From Burkholderiales bacterium (GTDB taxonomy: Bacteria; Pseudomonadota; Gammaproteobacteria; Burkholderiales; Burkholderiaceae_C): a DNA stretch of 64,000 nucleotides. The DNA lies in NCBI GenBank assembly GCA_017307855.1, contig JAFKGD010000001.1, positions 310,001-374,000 of the forward strand, given 5' to 3'. Numbering within the stretch: the stretch's first letter is position 1; each line of letters starts with the position of its first letter. Shown piece after piece: positions 39,085 to 47,480 of the stretch. The notes beneath the pieces were generated by a model. It was not told where the DNA came from. It saw nothing but the letters and a program-made list of their open reading frames with translations, and ran no database searches. Both the position numbers and the translations under genes were made by a program.

Positions 39085-39720
39085 ATGTCCGCCGTCTCCC
39101 TGACTCCCCGTCCGCTCTATGAAGAAGTGGCTGAACTGCTGCGCCAGCGCATCTTCCGGCGTGAGCTCGAGCCCGGCAGCTGGATTGACGAACTCAAGCT
39201 GGCACAGGAATACGGCATCAGCCGCACGCCGCTGCGCGAGGCCATCAAGGTGCTGGCCGCCGAAGGCCTGGTGACGATGAAGGTGCGCCGCGGCGCGTAT
39301 GTGACCGAAGTGTCGCAGCGCGACCTGGCCGAGGTCTACCACCTGCTCTCGCTGCTCGAATCCGATGCCGCCCGCGTGGTCGCCACGCGCGCCACGCCGG
39401 CCCAGCTGGCGGAGCTGGCCGGCCTGCACGCCGAACTCGAAACCGCCACTGGCGACCGCGAACGCTTCTTCGAAATCAACGAACGCTTTCACATGAAGCT
39501 GCTGGAGGTGGCCGACAACCGCTGGCGCAATCAGATGGTGGCCGACCTGCGCAAGGTCATGAAGCTCAACCGCCACAACTCGCTGCTCAAATCCGGCCGC
39601 GTCGGCGAATCGCTGGCCGAACACCGCGCCATCATGCGGGCGCTTGATGCGCGCGATGCGGAAGGGGCCGCTGCCCGCATGCAGGAGCATTTCGACAACG
39701 GGCTCGAAGCGGCGGGCTGA
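39085..39720 (+). CDS. GntR/FCD-family transcriptional regulator
   Basis: 211 residues. Winged helix at the N terminus (ELEPGSWIDELKLAQEYGISRTPLREAIKVLAAEGLVTMKVRRGAYV, cut here to its key parts SRTPLREAIKVL) and a C-terminal FCD all-helical effector domain with metal- or carboxylate-binding His/Asp (ESDAARVV, NERFHMKLLEVA, SLAEHRAIMRALDARD). It is divergent from the prp operon across the palindrome at 39037-39052 and so probably senses a propionate-pathway acid, for example 2-methylcitrate. Confidence 0.93.
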   Translation: MSAVSLTPRPLYEEVAELLRQRIFRRELEPGSWIDELKLAQEYGISRTPLREAIKVLAAEGLVTMKVRRGAYVTEVSQRDLAEVYHLLSLLESDAARVVATRATPAQLAELAGLHAELETATGDRERFFEINERFHMKLLEVADNRWRNQMVADLRKVMKLNRHNSLLKSGRVGESLAEHRAIMRALDARDAEGAAARMQEHFDNGLEAAG

Positions 39721-39753
39721 GCGCCCTGCCCTGCCCGCTGCGCCAGCGGCGGA

Positions 39754-40767
39754 TCAGGCCGCGGCCATCGACGGCCGCTCGTGCGCCAGCGCCATCACCT
39801 CGCGCGCCGGGCGCGTTTTCAGGCGGTGGTCGCTCCACACCTGGCGCCAGCGGCGTGCGCCGGGCAGCCCGTTGTACAGGCCCAGCATGTGGCGCGCGAT
39901 CGATTGCCACGCCGTGCCATGGGCGGCGGCCTCGCGCTCCATGTAGGCCACCATGCGCGCTTCGATCTCTTCACGCGTGAGCACGAACGGCGCGCATGCC
40001 GGGTCGAAGGCGCCGTCCCATTGCGTGAGGCTCCATGGCTCGTGATAGGCCTCGCGGCCGATCATCACGCCGTCCAGCCCGGCATCGATCTGCGCACGCA
40101 TCTGCGCCACGCCCTTGATACCGCCATTGACGTGAATGGACAGGTGCGGGAAGTCGCGCTTGAGCTGGTGCACCAACTCGTATCGCAGCGGCGGTACCTC
40201 GCGGTTTTCCTTCGGCGACAGCCCCTGCAACCACGCATTGCGCGCATGCACGATGAAGGTGTCGCAGCCGGCCTCGCTCACGATGCCGACGAAATCGCGC
40301 ACGAAGTCGTAGCTCTCGGTGCGATCGATGCCGATGCGGTGCTTTACCGTCACGGGAATGTCCACCGCATCCACCATCGCCCTCACGCCCTGCGCCACCA
40401 GGTGCGGCTCGGCCATCAGGCAAGCGCCGAACGCACCGCGCTGCACGCGCTCGCTGGGGCAGCCGCAGTTGAGGTTGATTTCGTCGTAGCCCCACTGCGC
40501 GCCCAGCCGCGCCGCCTGCGCCAGGTCGGACGGCTCGCTGCCGCCCAGCTGCAGCACCACGGGATGTTCCTCATCGTTGAAGCGCAGGTGCCGCGCCACG
40601 TCGCCGTGGATCAGCGCGCCCGTGGTCACCATCTCGGTATAGAGCACCGCCGTGCGCGAAAGCAGGCGATGGAAGTAGCGGCAGTGGCGGTCCGTCCAGT
40701 CCAGCATCGGCGCGACGGAAAGAACAGGCGGGCCAGCCTGCCGGGATGACGAGACTTCGTCGGGCAT
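39754..40767 (-). CDS. dusA: tRNA-dihydrouridine(20/20a) synthase
   Basis: 337 residues. FMN-dependent reduction of U20/U20a in tRNA. SVAPMLDWTDRHCRYFHRLL is the DusA start (DusB and DusC differ), the catalytic Cys is in LNCGCPSERVQRGAFGACLM and phosphate-binding residues in NGGIKG and MIGREAYHEPW. The 145-bp upstream gap to the next gene shows nothing recognisable. Convergent with the GntR gene. Confidence 0.96.
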   Translation of the reverse strand: MPDEVSSSRQAGPPVLSVAPMLDWTDRHCRYFHRLLSRTAVLYTEMVTTGALIHGDVARHLRFNDEEHPVVLQLGGSEPSDLAQAARLGAQWGYDEINLNCGCPSERVQRGAFGACLMAEPHLVAQGVRAMVDAVDIPVTVKHRIGIDRTESYDFVRDFVGIVSEAGCDTFIVHARNAWLQGLSPKENREVPPLRYELVHQLKRDFPHLSIHVNGGIKGVAQMRAQIDAGLDGVMIGREAYHEPWSLTQWDGAFDPACAPFVLTREEIEARMVAYMEREAAAHGTAWQSIARHMLGLYNGLPGARRWRQVWSDHRLKTRPAREVMALAHERPSMAAA

Positions 40768-40912
40768 GAAGGATTCGGAGATCAAGGGCACCGGGCACTG
40801 CACGCGGTGTGCGCGCGGATCGACAGCCGGGCCCGGCGCGGGCAACGGCAGGCCGCATTCTCGCAGTTGCCCGAAGACCGATGGGCCGCGGTGGATTCTG
40901 CGGACGGACGCC

Positions 40913-41317
40913 TTAACCCGACCGCTTGAAGATCGCCGCCATTTCCCCGAAGGAAACCGGCTTGATGAGAACGTGGTCGAAGCCGGCGGCCTGGATTCGC
41001 CGCACGTCGTCGGGCATGCAATGCGCGGTGTAGCCGACCAGCAGCACGCTCGGCCCGGTGATGCGCCGGATGCGGCGCGCCAGTTCATCGCCCGGCAGGC
41101 CGGGCATGCGGACGTCGATCAGCATCACGGCGGGCATCTTCCTGTGAAGAAGTGCCAGGGCACGCTGGCCGCTGTCGCAGTCTTCCACCTTCCAGCCCAG
41201 CAGCTCGAGATGGGCGCGCGCCAGGATCCGGTTGACTTCGACGTCGTCCACCACAAGGGCCAGATCCTCCGTCACCGGCGGAGGTGGCGGCTGCGTGAGG
41301 AAATCGTCTTCGTCCAT
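40913..41317 (-). CDS. Single-domain receiver (CheY-like)
   Basis: 134 residues. Receiver residues: acidic pair in VVDDVEVN, phospho-acceptor Asp in MLIDVRMPG, Thr in LVGYTAH and Lys in LIKPVSFGE. No output domain, so it must act by protein contact or phosphorelay. The start is placed where ATG shares the A with the previous TGA (TGATG), meaning coupling to the small unknown protein upstream. Confidence 0.88.
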   Translation of the reverse strand: MDEDDFLTQPPPPPVTEDLALVVDDVEVNRILARAHLELLGWKVEDCDSGQRALALLHRKMPAVMLIDVRMPGLPGDELARRIRRITGPSVLLVGYTAHCMPDDVRRIQAAGFDHVLIKPVSFGEMAAIFKRSG

Positions 41318-41697
41318 CAGTTGCACCAAAGGTTGCGGGCACAGATGCCATCGATCATCGGCGTGTCCGCTGTTTGCACGGGCAGCAACGACAACTGGTT
41401 GCCGAACAGGGTCGGCTGATCGCAGGGAAATCCTGTGAAGCCGCCATTCACCAGCGCCGCGAGCATGCCGCGCGCGACGTTGGCGCGGGTGATGGTCACA
41501 TCGGCGTGCACGTCGGCCTCAGTGACGCGGTAGATGAAGCCCTCGTCCCCGACCATGATGAGCAGTTCTTGCCCCACCTGATAGAAGCCATCGAAGTGCA
41601 GGGTGACGACGCCGGCATGGCGATTGTGGGTCGCCACGCGAAAGACCGATGCCTCGGGCGAAGGGAGCGAGCCGTGGGCGTTGACGAGATTGAGCAT
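41317..41697 (-). CDS. Unknown 126-residue protein in the two-component cluster
   Basis: I do not recognise this protein. It has mixed alpha/beta character with a hydrophobic middle (FYQVGQELLIMVGDEGFIYRV), several His/Asp/Cys (GFTGFPCDQP, GICARNLWCN) and no signal peptide or membrane helix. It has a clear promoter (41726-41754) and a TGATG junction with the receiver gene downstream. The coupling suggests it works with the receiver, for example as a ligand-binding or adaptor partner; nothing more can be said from the sequence. Confidence 0.7.
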   Translation of the reverse strand: MLNLVNAHGSLPSPEASVFRVATHNRHAGVVTLHFDGFYQVGQELLIMVGDEGFIYRVTEADVHADVTITRANVARGMLAALVNGGFTGFPCDQPTLFGNQLSLLPVQTADTPMIDGICARNLWCN

Positions 41698-41725
41698 GGT
41701 GGTTGAATTTCACGACGATGAAGAA

Positions 41726-41754
41726 ATTCTAAACACCAAAATCATTCAAATCAA
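41726..41754 (-). promoter_or_regulatory. Sigma-70-like promoter
   Basis: Read on the minus strand: -35 TTGATT (41754-41749), 17-bp spacer, -10 TAGAAT (41731-41726), in an AT-rich 92-bp gap before the unknown gene. Transcription would also cover the receiver gene. Confidence 0.65.
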
Positions 41755-41789
41755 CTAAAACACAATCCTTTGATCAATCATCAGCCGGA

Positions 41790-42413
41790 TTACGGCATTT
41801 GTTCACGCTTCACGACCATCTGCCGGTGGGCTTCCAGAAAGCCCAGCAGGCGCCCGGCCTGCAGCGGCTTCTGGTAGAGGATCGTGCCCTCGGGCAGCCC
41901 GCCCCTGCCCTGCACCTCGCTGGAACCCAGCGAGCTGATGACGAGGGTGCTGATGGAGCGGTACTCGGGCTTCTCGCCCACGAGCCTCAGCAGCCGGAAG
42001 CCATCGAAAGGCTCCATCTGCAGGTCGGTGATCAGAACGTCAGGGCGCAGCCGCTCCATCTGCATCACCGCCTCCAGGCCATCCCCTGCGACGCGGCACT
42101 CCACATCCGGCAGCGATTCCTCGATCAGTCCGTGGATCTGCGCGACCAGCACCTCGTCGTCCTCCACCAGGAGGACCCGCATCGGCCGGGCACCGTGCCC
42201 GCCTGGCGGCACGGAACCCGAGGCGACGGGAGCCAGAGCCGCTCCGCCCATCCGCACACGAAGCGCCTCCAGCGCCTCTCTGGGAATGCGCCGGTGGCCT
42301 CCGGCGGTCTTGACGGCCGCCAGCTGGCCCGAGTCGACGAGTTTTTGCAGTGACGTCCGGGAGAGGCCGAGCACTTCGGCCGCCTCTCCGATGCCGACGT
42401 AGTCAGTCCTCAT
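41790..42413 (-). CDS. Response regulator with N-terminal excisionase-type HTH and C-terminal receiver
   Basis: 207 residues in reversed domain order. Residues 1-52 (GIGEAAEVLGLSRTSLQKLVDSGQL, KTAGGHRRIPREALEAL) form a MerR/excisionase (HTH_17) DNA-binding domain. A Pro/Gly linker leads to a receiver (about 78-200) with LLVEDDEVLV, phospho-Asp in VLITDLQM, Ser in ISSLGSS and Lys in LYQKPLQ. Most response regulators carry the receiver first. Upstream on the same strand is the frameshifted HPt gene, and the hybrid kinase is divergent, so it may be the relay's output. Confidence 0.88.
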   Translation of the reverse strand: MRTDYVGIGEAAEVLGLSRTSLQKLVDSGQLAAVKTAGGHRRIPREALEALRVRMGGAALAPVASGSVPPGGHGARPMRVLLVEDDEVLVAQIHGLIEESLPDVECRVAGDGLEAVMQMERLRPDVLITDLQMEPFDGFRLLRLVGEKPEYRSISTLVISSLGSSEVQGRGGLPEGTILYQKPLQAGRLLGFLEAHRQMVVKREQMP

Positions 42414-42472
42414 GGTCTGGCCCGATCAGATGGAAACCGCCATGGTACTCAAATTCAACGATTCTGGAGAAT

Positions 42473-42801
42473 TCAAGGAATTCGCGCGCGCATTTCGTGC
42501 AGCAAATCGTCGAGATGCAACACCAACTGCCGGCGCTGCCTGTCCCGCCATTCGGCCTGCGCTGCCAGCGGACTGTGCTCGACCTCCAGCAGGAACGCGC
42601 CGACGCGGCGGGCCCCCATCGCCGAGCACGCGCCGCGTAACTTGTGGACACACTCCTGCCAGGCCCACGCATCCTCTGCGGCGTCGAAGGAACTCAAGAT
42701 CTCCGGCAGTTGCGCTCGAAGGCGGCTCGCATCAGCCGGCGGACTTTGTCGCTCGGCGCAGAGGCGGTCAGTGCGGCGATGTCGAGAATGGCTGGCGTCA
42801 T
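42473..42801 (-). pseudogene. HPt phosphotransfer protein broken by one-base frameshift
   Basis: Reading from the ATG at 42801 gives MTPAILDIAALTASAPSDK, then RRLMRAAFER, and a stop at 42694. The other frame continues the expected HPt fold: LPEILSSFDAAED, AWAWQECVHKLRGACSAMGARR, LLEVEHSPLAAQ, to a stop at 42473. The phospho-acceptor would be the His in VHKLRGACSAMGA. A single-base shift near 42710-42711 joins them into a normal HPt of about 109 residues. Either a true pseudogene, a sequencing error, or a shorter TTG-started protein (42697) lacking the first helix. It sits between the HTH-receiver gene and the hybrid kinase. Confidence 0.7.
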
Positions 42802-42840
42802 GGCTGGGGAAATTCCGGGGCGGCCGCGTCGCGCGTGTAC

Positions 42841-42869
42841 TTGAGCGCGCAGGCGATTTGCAGCATTAT
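42841..42869 (+). promoter_or_regulatory. Candidate promoter of the hybrid kinase gene
   Basis: TTGAGC (42841-42846), 17-bp spacer, CATTAT (42864-42869), 41 bp before the GTG start, in AT-rich DNA. Moderate match to sigma-70 elements. Confidence 0.4.
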
Positions 42870-42909
42870 TTATGTAACACAAAAATTCCAATTTCACAGG
42901 GGCAGGCCA

Positions 42910-45900
42910 GTGGCGATTTCTTCCGGGTGGATAGACACCGTACGTGGCTTGCGCCCCCGGAACTGGTCATTGCGACTCAAGCTCGCCGTGCTGATGGTGA
43001 TAGGCGCGGCGGCCCCGCTGCTGGTGTCCACCTATATCGAGGCCGTGCAGATCCGCACCCAATCGATGGCGGACATTCAGCAATTGCTGGAGGCGCGCAC
43101 AGAGCAGATCGGCCATGAAATCGACCGTATCCATTCCGGCTACCTCACGGCGGCCAGCCGGATGGCGCAGTTCGCAGACATACGCAATTTCTGCGCATCC
43201 CCCCAGTCGGCGGTACGCGCGGCGGCGGCCCGCACGCTGCTGCGCACCTTCCCCTCCAGCGACGCGGCCGTCGCGGGCGCCGGCATCATCGGTCGCGAAG
43301 GGCGCGTGGCCCTGGCAACCGATCTGGCGCTCGAATCCATCCCGACGCAGCGGCAGTCGGCCGTTGCCAGGGCCTTTTCGGGCGAGCGGGCGATCGCCGG
43401 CGTGGACACCCCCGTCGCCCTCGCCGAGCAATCGGGCCTCGTGTCCTACCTCGTTCCCATCCACACCGATCAGGGGCCTGCGCGCTGCGTGGCCGTCCTG
43501 TGGGTGCGGACCGATCCCTTCTGGGCCGGCCTCAAGGCCGCCGCTGGGCAGGCCGGCGCGGGAAGCTATGCCGTCCTGTACGACGCGCTGGGCGTCCGCA
43601 TCGGCCACACCTTCGACGACGCCAATCTCTATCACCCGGGCGCTGAACTTGACCGCCAGACCATCGAGACACTGGTTCAGGAAGGACGGTTCGGCACCCG
43701 CACGCGGGCTTTGCTCGAAGAAGCCAAACCTTTCGCCGAGCAGTTCAGGCGCGCGCGGGACGTGTCACCGGATCGCGCGGTGTTCCGCGGCATCAGCCCG
43801 GTCAACAGCGAATGGACGATGGGCGTGGCACGCCGCCTGGCCACCGTGCCCTGGACCGCGTTCGTCATGGTGCCCGAGGCGGTCATCGAGAACGGCATCG
43901 CGCGGAAAGTCCGCGAGAAAGTCCTGCTGGCGGTGGCCATCGTTTCCATCGCCGCGCTGGCGGGCGCCTTCTTCGCCACAGGCCTGCTGTGGCCAATCCG
44001 CGTCATGCAGGAGGCAACCACCCGGCTGACGACCGACCCGGCAACCCGGGTGCCGCTGCGCGGCGAAGACGAACTCGGCCAACTGGCGACCAGCTTCAAC
44101 GTCATGGCCGCGCGCCTGCAACAGCAGGAACTGGCATTGCGGGAAGCGAACGACCGGCTGGAGCGGACCGTACAAGAGCGAACCGCCGCGCTCAGCGACC
44201 AGCAGCAATTGCTGGCGGCGATCATCGACAACACGGCCGCGCCCATCTACGTCAAGGACCTGGAGGGGCGCTTCGTGCTGGTCAACCGCCACTTCCTGCA
44301 GATATTCAACGTGACGCGGGAGCAGGTCATCGGGCAGACGGACCACATCCTGATGGACGCGGCCGCGGCCGATGCTGTGCGCGCAACCGACATGAAGGTC
44401 ATGCGCGACAACGCGCCCGTCACGCTCGAAGAAACGGTGCCCCAGGCTGACGACGTCCACACCTACCTGTCCGTGAAGTCTCCCTACCGCGACAAGGATG
44501 GCCGAGTGATCGGCCTCTTCGGCGTCTCCGCCGACATCACGGAGCGGCAGCGCGCACAGGCCCGCCAACGTGCCCAGCTGGACCGGCTCAACCTGCTCGA
44601 CCAGATGACGACGGCCATCGCCCGGGGCCAGCAGCTCTCCGGCCTCTACGATGAGCTGGCGACCAGCCTGGAGGCGCGCATGCCCGTCGACTTCGCATGC
44701 GTGATGGGCTGGGACGAGCAGGATCCCGGCACGCTCGTCGTGCGCAGTGTCGGTGCACGGGGTCAGGCGCAGGCCGCTGCGCTGGGCCTGCCGGGCGGCG
44801 GGCAGGTACCCATCGGCCAGAACGGCCTGTCGCGCTGCGTCGGGGGCGTGCTGGTGCACGAGCCGGACACGGCGCTCATCCCCCACCCTTTCGCGCAGAA
44901 GTTCGCCAGCCTGGGGCTGAGATCACTGGTGCTGGTGCCCCTGTCGTCCGACGGCAAGACGTTCGGGCTGCTGCTGGCGGCCCGGGCGAACGCGGGCGCC
45001 TTCGACAGCGGCGACTGCGAGTTCCTGCGGCAACTGGGTGACCACACCTCGCTGGCGGCGCACCAGGTCCGCCTCTATGAAAAGCTGCAGGATGCCTATG
45101 CGGACCTGCAGGCCAGCCAGCAGCGGGTGCTGCAGCATGAGCGCTTGCGGGCACTCGGCGAGATGGCCAGCGGCATCGCGCACGACATCAACAACGCGCT
45201 TTCTCCGGTCTCCATGTACGCCGAAGCCCTGCTGGCCAGCGAGCATAGCCTGGCACCCAGATCTCGGCACTACCTGGAAGTGATCGCCCGGGGCATCGAC
45301 GACGTCGCCGCCACGGTGGCCCGGATGCGCGAGTTCTACCGCCAGGAGCCCGACGACGCCGTGCGGGAGTCGCTCGACCTCAACGAGGCCGCGCGCCACG
45401 CGGCCGAACTCACCGAAGCACGGTGGCGCGACCAGGCCCTCCGGGAAGGCCGCTCCATCGAGATGGCGCTGCGGCTCGACAGCGCGGCCGTGAAAGTGCT
45501 GGCCGTGAGCGCGGAAATCCGCGAGGCGCTCGTGAACCTGATCTTCAACGCCGTGGACGCCCTGCCGGGCGGCGGCACGATCACGCTCGCCACCGGCGTG
45601 GAGACGGGCGCCGATGGCCGGTCTCACCCCTGGATCGAGGTGCGCGACAACGGCACGGGGATGGACGAAGAGACGCTGCGCCGCTGCCTCGAGCCGTTCT
45701 TCACCACCAAGGGGCGGCGCGGCACGGGGCTGGGACTGGCCATGGTGTATGGCATCGCGCAGCGCCACGGCGCCCAGCTCAGTGTAGAGAGCGTGCCCCG
45801 GCACGGCACCACGGTGCGCATGGCGTTCGGCGCCCAGCCGGGCAACGAATCGCTGCCGGTATCCATCGATGCCGACGAGGCGCGCGCGCTGGCAGCACCG

Positions 45901-46305
45901 CTGCGCATCCTGGTCATCGATGACGACTCTCAGATCCTGCAGTCATTGCGGCTGCTGCTGGAGTCGGATGGTCATGCGGTCGTCATCTGCGAGGGCGGTG
46001 CCGCCGGCATCGCGGCTTTCGAGGAGCGAAGCCTTTCCCGCCAGCCGTTCGACCTGGTCATCACCGACCTCGGCATGCCGGGCGTCGGGGGCGCCGAAGT
46101 CGCAGCGGCCGTCAAGCGGTCGGCGCCCACGGTGCCCGTGCTGCTGCTGACGGGCTGGGGCCAGCGGCTGCTCGACGACGGCGAGCTGCCGCCCCATGTC
46201 GATGCGGTGCTCGAGAAGCCACCCAAACTGCGTGTCCTGCGCGCCGCCCTGCGCTCGGCCACGGCCACCGGCCGGCCATCCACGGCTGCCCCCCCAACAC
46301 CATGA
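42910..46305 (+). CDS. Hybrid sensor histidine kinase (HAMP-PAS-GAF-HK-REC)
   Basis: 1131 residues. TM1 (about 23-43), a large periplasmic dCache-like sensor (44-330), TM2 (about 338-360), HAMP (360-412), PAS (about 430-550, IIDNTAAPIYVKDLEGRFVLVN), GAF (about 560-715), HisKA with phospho-acceptor His758 in GIAHDINNALSPVSMY, HATPase_c (VRDNGTGMDEETLRRC, RGTGLGLAMVYGI) and a C-terminal receiver with Asp1053 in LVITDLGMPG. The GTG start has an AGGGGCAGG ribosome site; the frame is open further upstream but antisense to the HPt gene. Stop overlaps the next gene (ATGA). The built-in receiver needs an HPt, and the only one nearby is frameshifted. Confidence 0.93.
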   Translation: MAISSGWIDTVRGLRPRNWSLRLKLAVLMVIGAAAPLLVSTYIEAVQIRTQSMADIQQLLEARTEQIGHEIDRIHSGYLTAASRMAQFADIRNFCASPQSAVRAAAARTLLRTFPSSDAAVAGAGIIGREGRVALATDLALESIPTQRQSAVARAFSGERAIAGVDTPVALAEQSGLVSYLVPIHTDQGPARCVAVLWVRTDPFWAGLKAAAGQAGAGSYAVLYDALGVRIGHTFDDANLYHPGAELDRQTIETLVQEGRFGTRTRALLEEAKPFAEQFRRARDVSPDRAVFRGISPVNSEWTMGVARRLATVPWTAFVMVPEAVIENGIARKVREKVLLAVAIVSIAALAGAFFATGLLWPIRVMQEATTRLTTDPATRVPLRGEDELGQLATSFNVMAARLQQQELALREANDRLERTVQERTAALSDQQQLLAAIIDNTAAPIYVKDLEGRFVLVNRHFLQIFNVTREQVIGQTDHILMDAAAADAVRATDMKVMRDNAPVTLEETVPQADDVHTYLSVKSPYRDKDGRVIGLFGVSADITERQRAQARQRAQLDRLNLLDQMTTAIARGQQLSGLYDELATSLEARMPVDFACVMGWDEQDPGTLVVRSVGARGQAQAAALGLPGGGQVPIGQNGLSRCVGGVLVHEPDTALIPHPFAQKFASLGLRSLVLVPLSSDGKTFGLLLAARANAGAFDSGDCEFLRQLGDHTSLAAHQVRLYEKLQDAYADLQASQQRVLQHERLRALGEMASGIAHDINNALSPVSMYAEALLASEHSLAPRSRHYLEVIARGIDDVAATVARMREFYRQEPDDAVRESLDLNEAARHAAELTEARWRDQALREGRSIEMALRLDSAAVKVLAVSAEIREALVNLIFNAVDALPGGGTITLATGVETGADGRSHPWIEVRDNGTGMDEETLRRCLEPFFTTKGRRGTGLGLAMVYGIAQRHGAQLSVESVPRHGTTVRMAFGAQPGNESLPVSIDADEARALAAPLRILVIDDDSQILQSLRLLLESDGHAVVICEGGAAGIAAFEERSLSRQPFDLVITDLGMPGVGGAEVAAAVKRSAPTVPVLLLTGWGQRLLDDGELPPHVDAVLEKPPKLRVLRAALRSATATGRPSTAAPPTP

Positions 46306-47480
46306 CCGACGACACCCAGACGCCGCCCGGCAACCCCACGCCCGTGACAAGACTCCTGATCGTCGACGACGAACCTCTGCACCTGCAGGCGCTGGGCGAT
46401 GTGCTCGGCGAGCAGGGCTATGCGGTCGATCTCGCTGCAGACGCACGTGAAGCGCTCGAACTGCTGCGCCGCGGTCCTTACGACCTGCTGCTGACCGACC
46501 TCGACATGCCGGGCCTCAACGGTTTGGCCCTGCTGCGCGAGGCCGCCATGCTCGATCCGCTGCTGGTGAGCGTGATGATGACCGGCAAAGCCAGCGTCTC
46601 GAGCGCGGTCGAGGCCATGCAGGCAGGCGCGATCGACTACATCGTCAAGCCCTTCAAGCTCGCCACCGCCCTGCCGGTGCTGAAGCGGGCGGTGGAAATC
46701 GGCGTGCTCCGGCGCCGCCGCAACGAACTGGAGGAGCGCGTGGCTCACCAGATGGAGGAGCTTCGCCAGGCCAACCGTGACCTCGAATCGTTTGCCCGCT
46801 CCGTCTCGCACGACCTGCGCGCCCCCCTGCACGTGATCGCGGGCTTCACCAGCCTGGTGCTGCAGCGCCATGCCGGCCAGCTCGATCCCACTGCCCTGCA
46901 TTTCCTGGAACGCGTGCGCGCCGCCGCCGGACAGATGGGCCAGCTCATCGACGGATTGCTCTCCCTCTCGCGCCTGGGGCGCCAGGCCCTGCACATCGTC
47001 GACGTGGACGTGGCGGCCATGGCACGCGAAGTGGCGGCGATGGCCGACGACTCGGGCGCCCGCCATGGCGCCGAGATCACCGTATCGCCCACGCTGCCGG
47101 TGGTCCAGGCCGATCCGGTGCTGCTGCGGCAGGTGATCTTCAACCTGGTGAGCAACGCCTGCAAATTCTCCTCGCGCAGCGACTCGCCCAAAGTCTGGAT
47201 CGAATGCGATGCCGATGCCTCGCCCGTGGTGTTCCGCGTGCGCGACAACGGGGCCGGCTTCGAGGCCAGCCAGGCACGGGAACTGTTCGAGCCCTTCCAT
47301 CGCCTGCACAGCGCGGACGATTTCCCCGGCATCGGACTGGGGCTCTCCATCGTGCACCGCATCGTCACCCGGCACGGCGGACGCGTCTGGGCCGAATCGT
47401 CGCCGGGCGAAGGCGCCACCTTCCACTTCACGCTGGCTGCGCCAGCGCAGCCGGTGAAGGCGGATCGTCAGGCCGGCTGA
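46302..47480 (+). CDS. Receiver-histidine kinase protein
   Basis: 392 residues: N-terminal receiver ([18 protein letters not shown], Asp in [13 protein letters not shown], Thr in VMMTGKA, Lys in YIVKPFKLA), a coiled-coil linker, HisKA ([18 protein letters not shown]) and HATPase_c ([26 protein letters not shown]). No membrane segment, so a cytoplasmic relay or kinase driven by its own receiver. Overlaps the hybrid kinase by 4 bp, so the two are co-translated. Convergent with the first MCP, overlapping it by 13 bp. Confidence 0.92.
   Translation: MTDDTQTPPGNPTPVTRLLIVDDEPLHLQALGDVLGEQGYAVDLAADAREALELLRRGPYDLLLTDLDMPGLNGLALLREAAMLDPLLVSVMMTGKASVSSAVEAMQAGAIDYIVKPFKLATALPVLKRAVEIGVLRRRRNELEERVAHQMEELRQANRDLESFARSVSHDLRAPLHVIAGFTSLVLQRHAGQLDPTALHFLERVRAAAGQMGQLIDGLLSLSRLGRQALHIVDVDVAAMAREVAAMADDSGARHGAEITVSPTLPVVQADPVLLRQVIFNLVSNACKFSSRSDSPKVWIECDADASPVVFRVRDNGAGFEASQARELFEPFHRLHSADDFPGIGLGLSIVHRIVTRHGGRVWAESSPGEGATFHFTLAAPAQPVKADRQAG

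Noticed and set aside
41318-41329. Upstream ATG (MVQL) for the single receiver
   Set aside because: The TGATG junction at 41317 fits coupling better, and the extra four residues have no support.
42448-42483. Four degenerate 9-bp GAATTC-like units near the end of the HPt gene
   Set aside because: Period is visible but the units are only partly alike and lie in coding sequence; no clear function.
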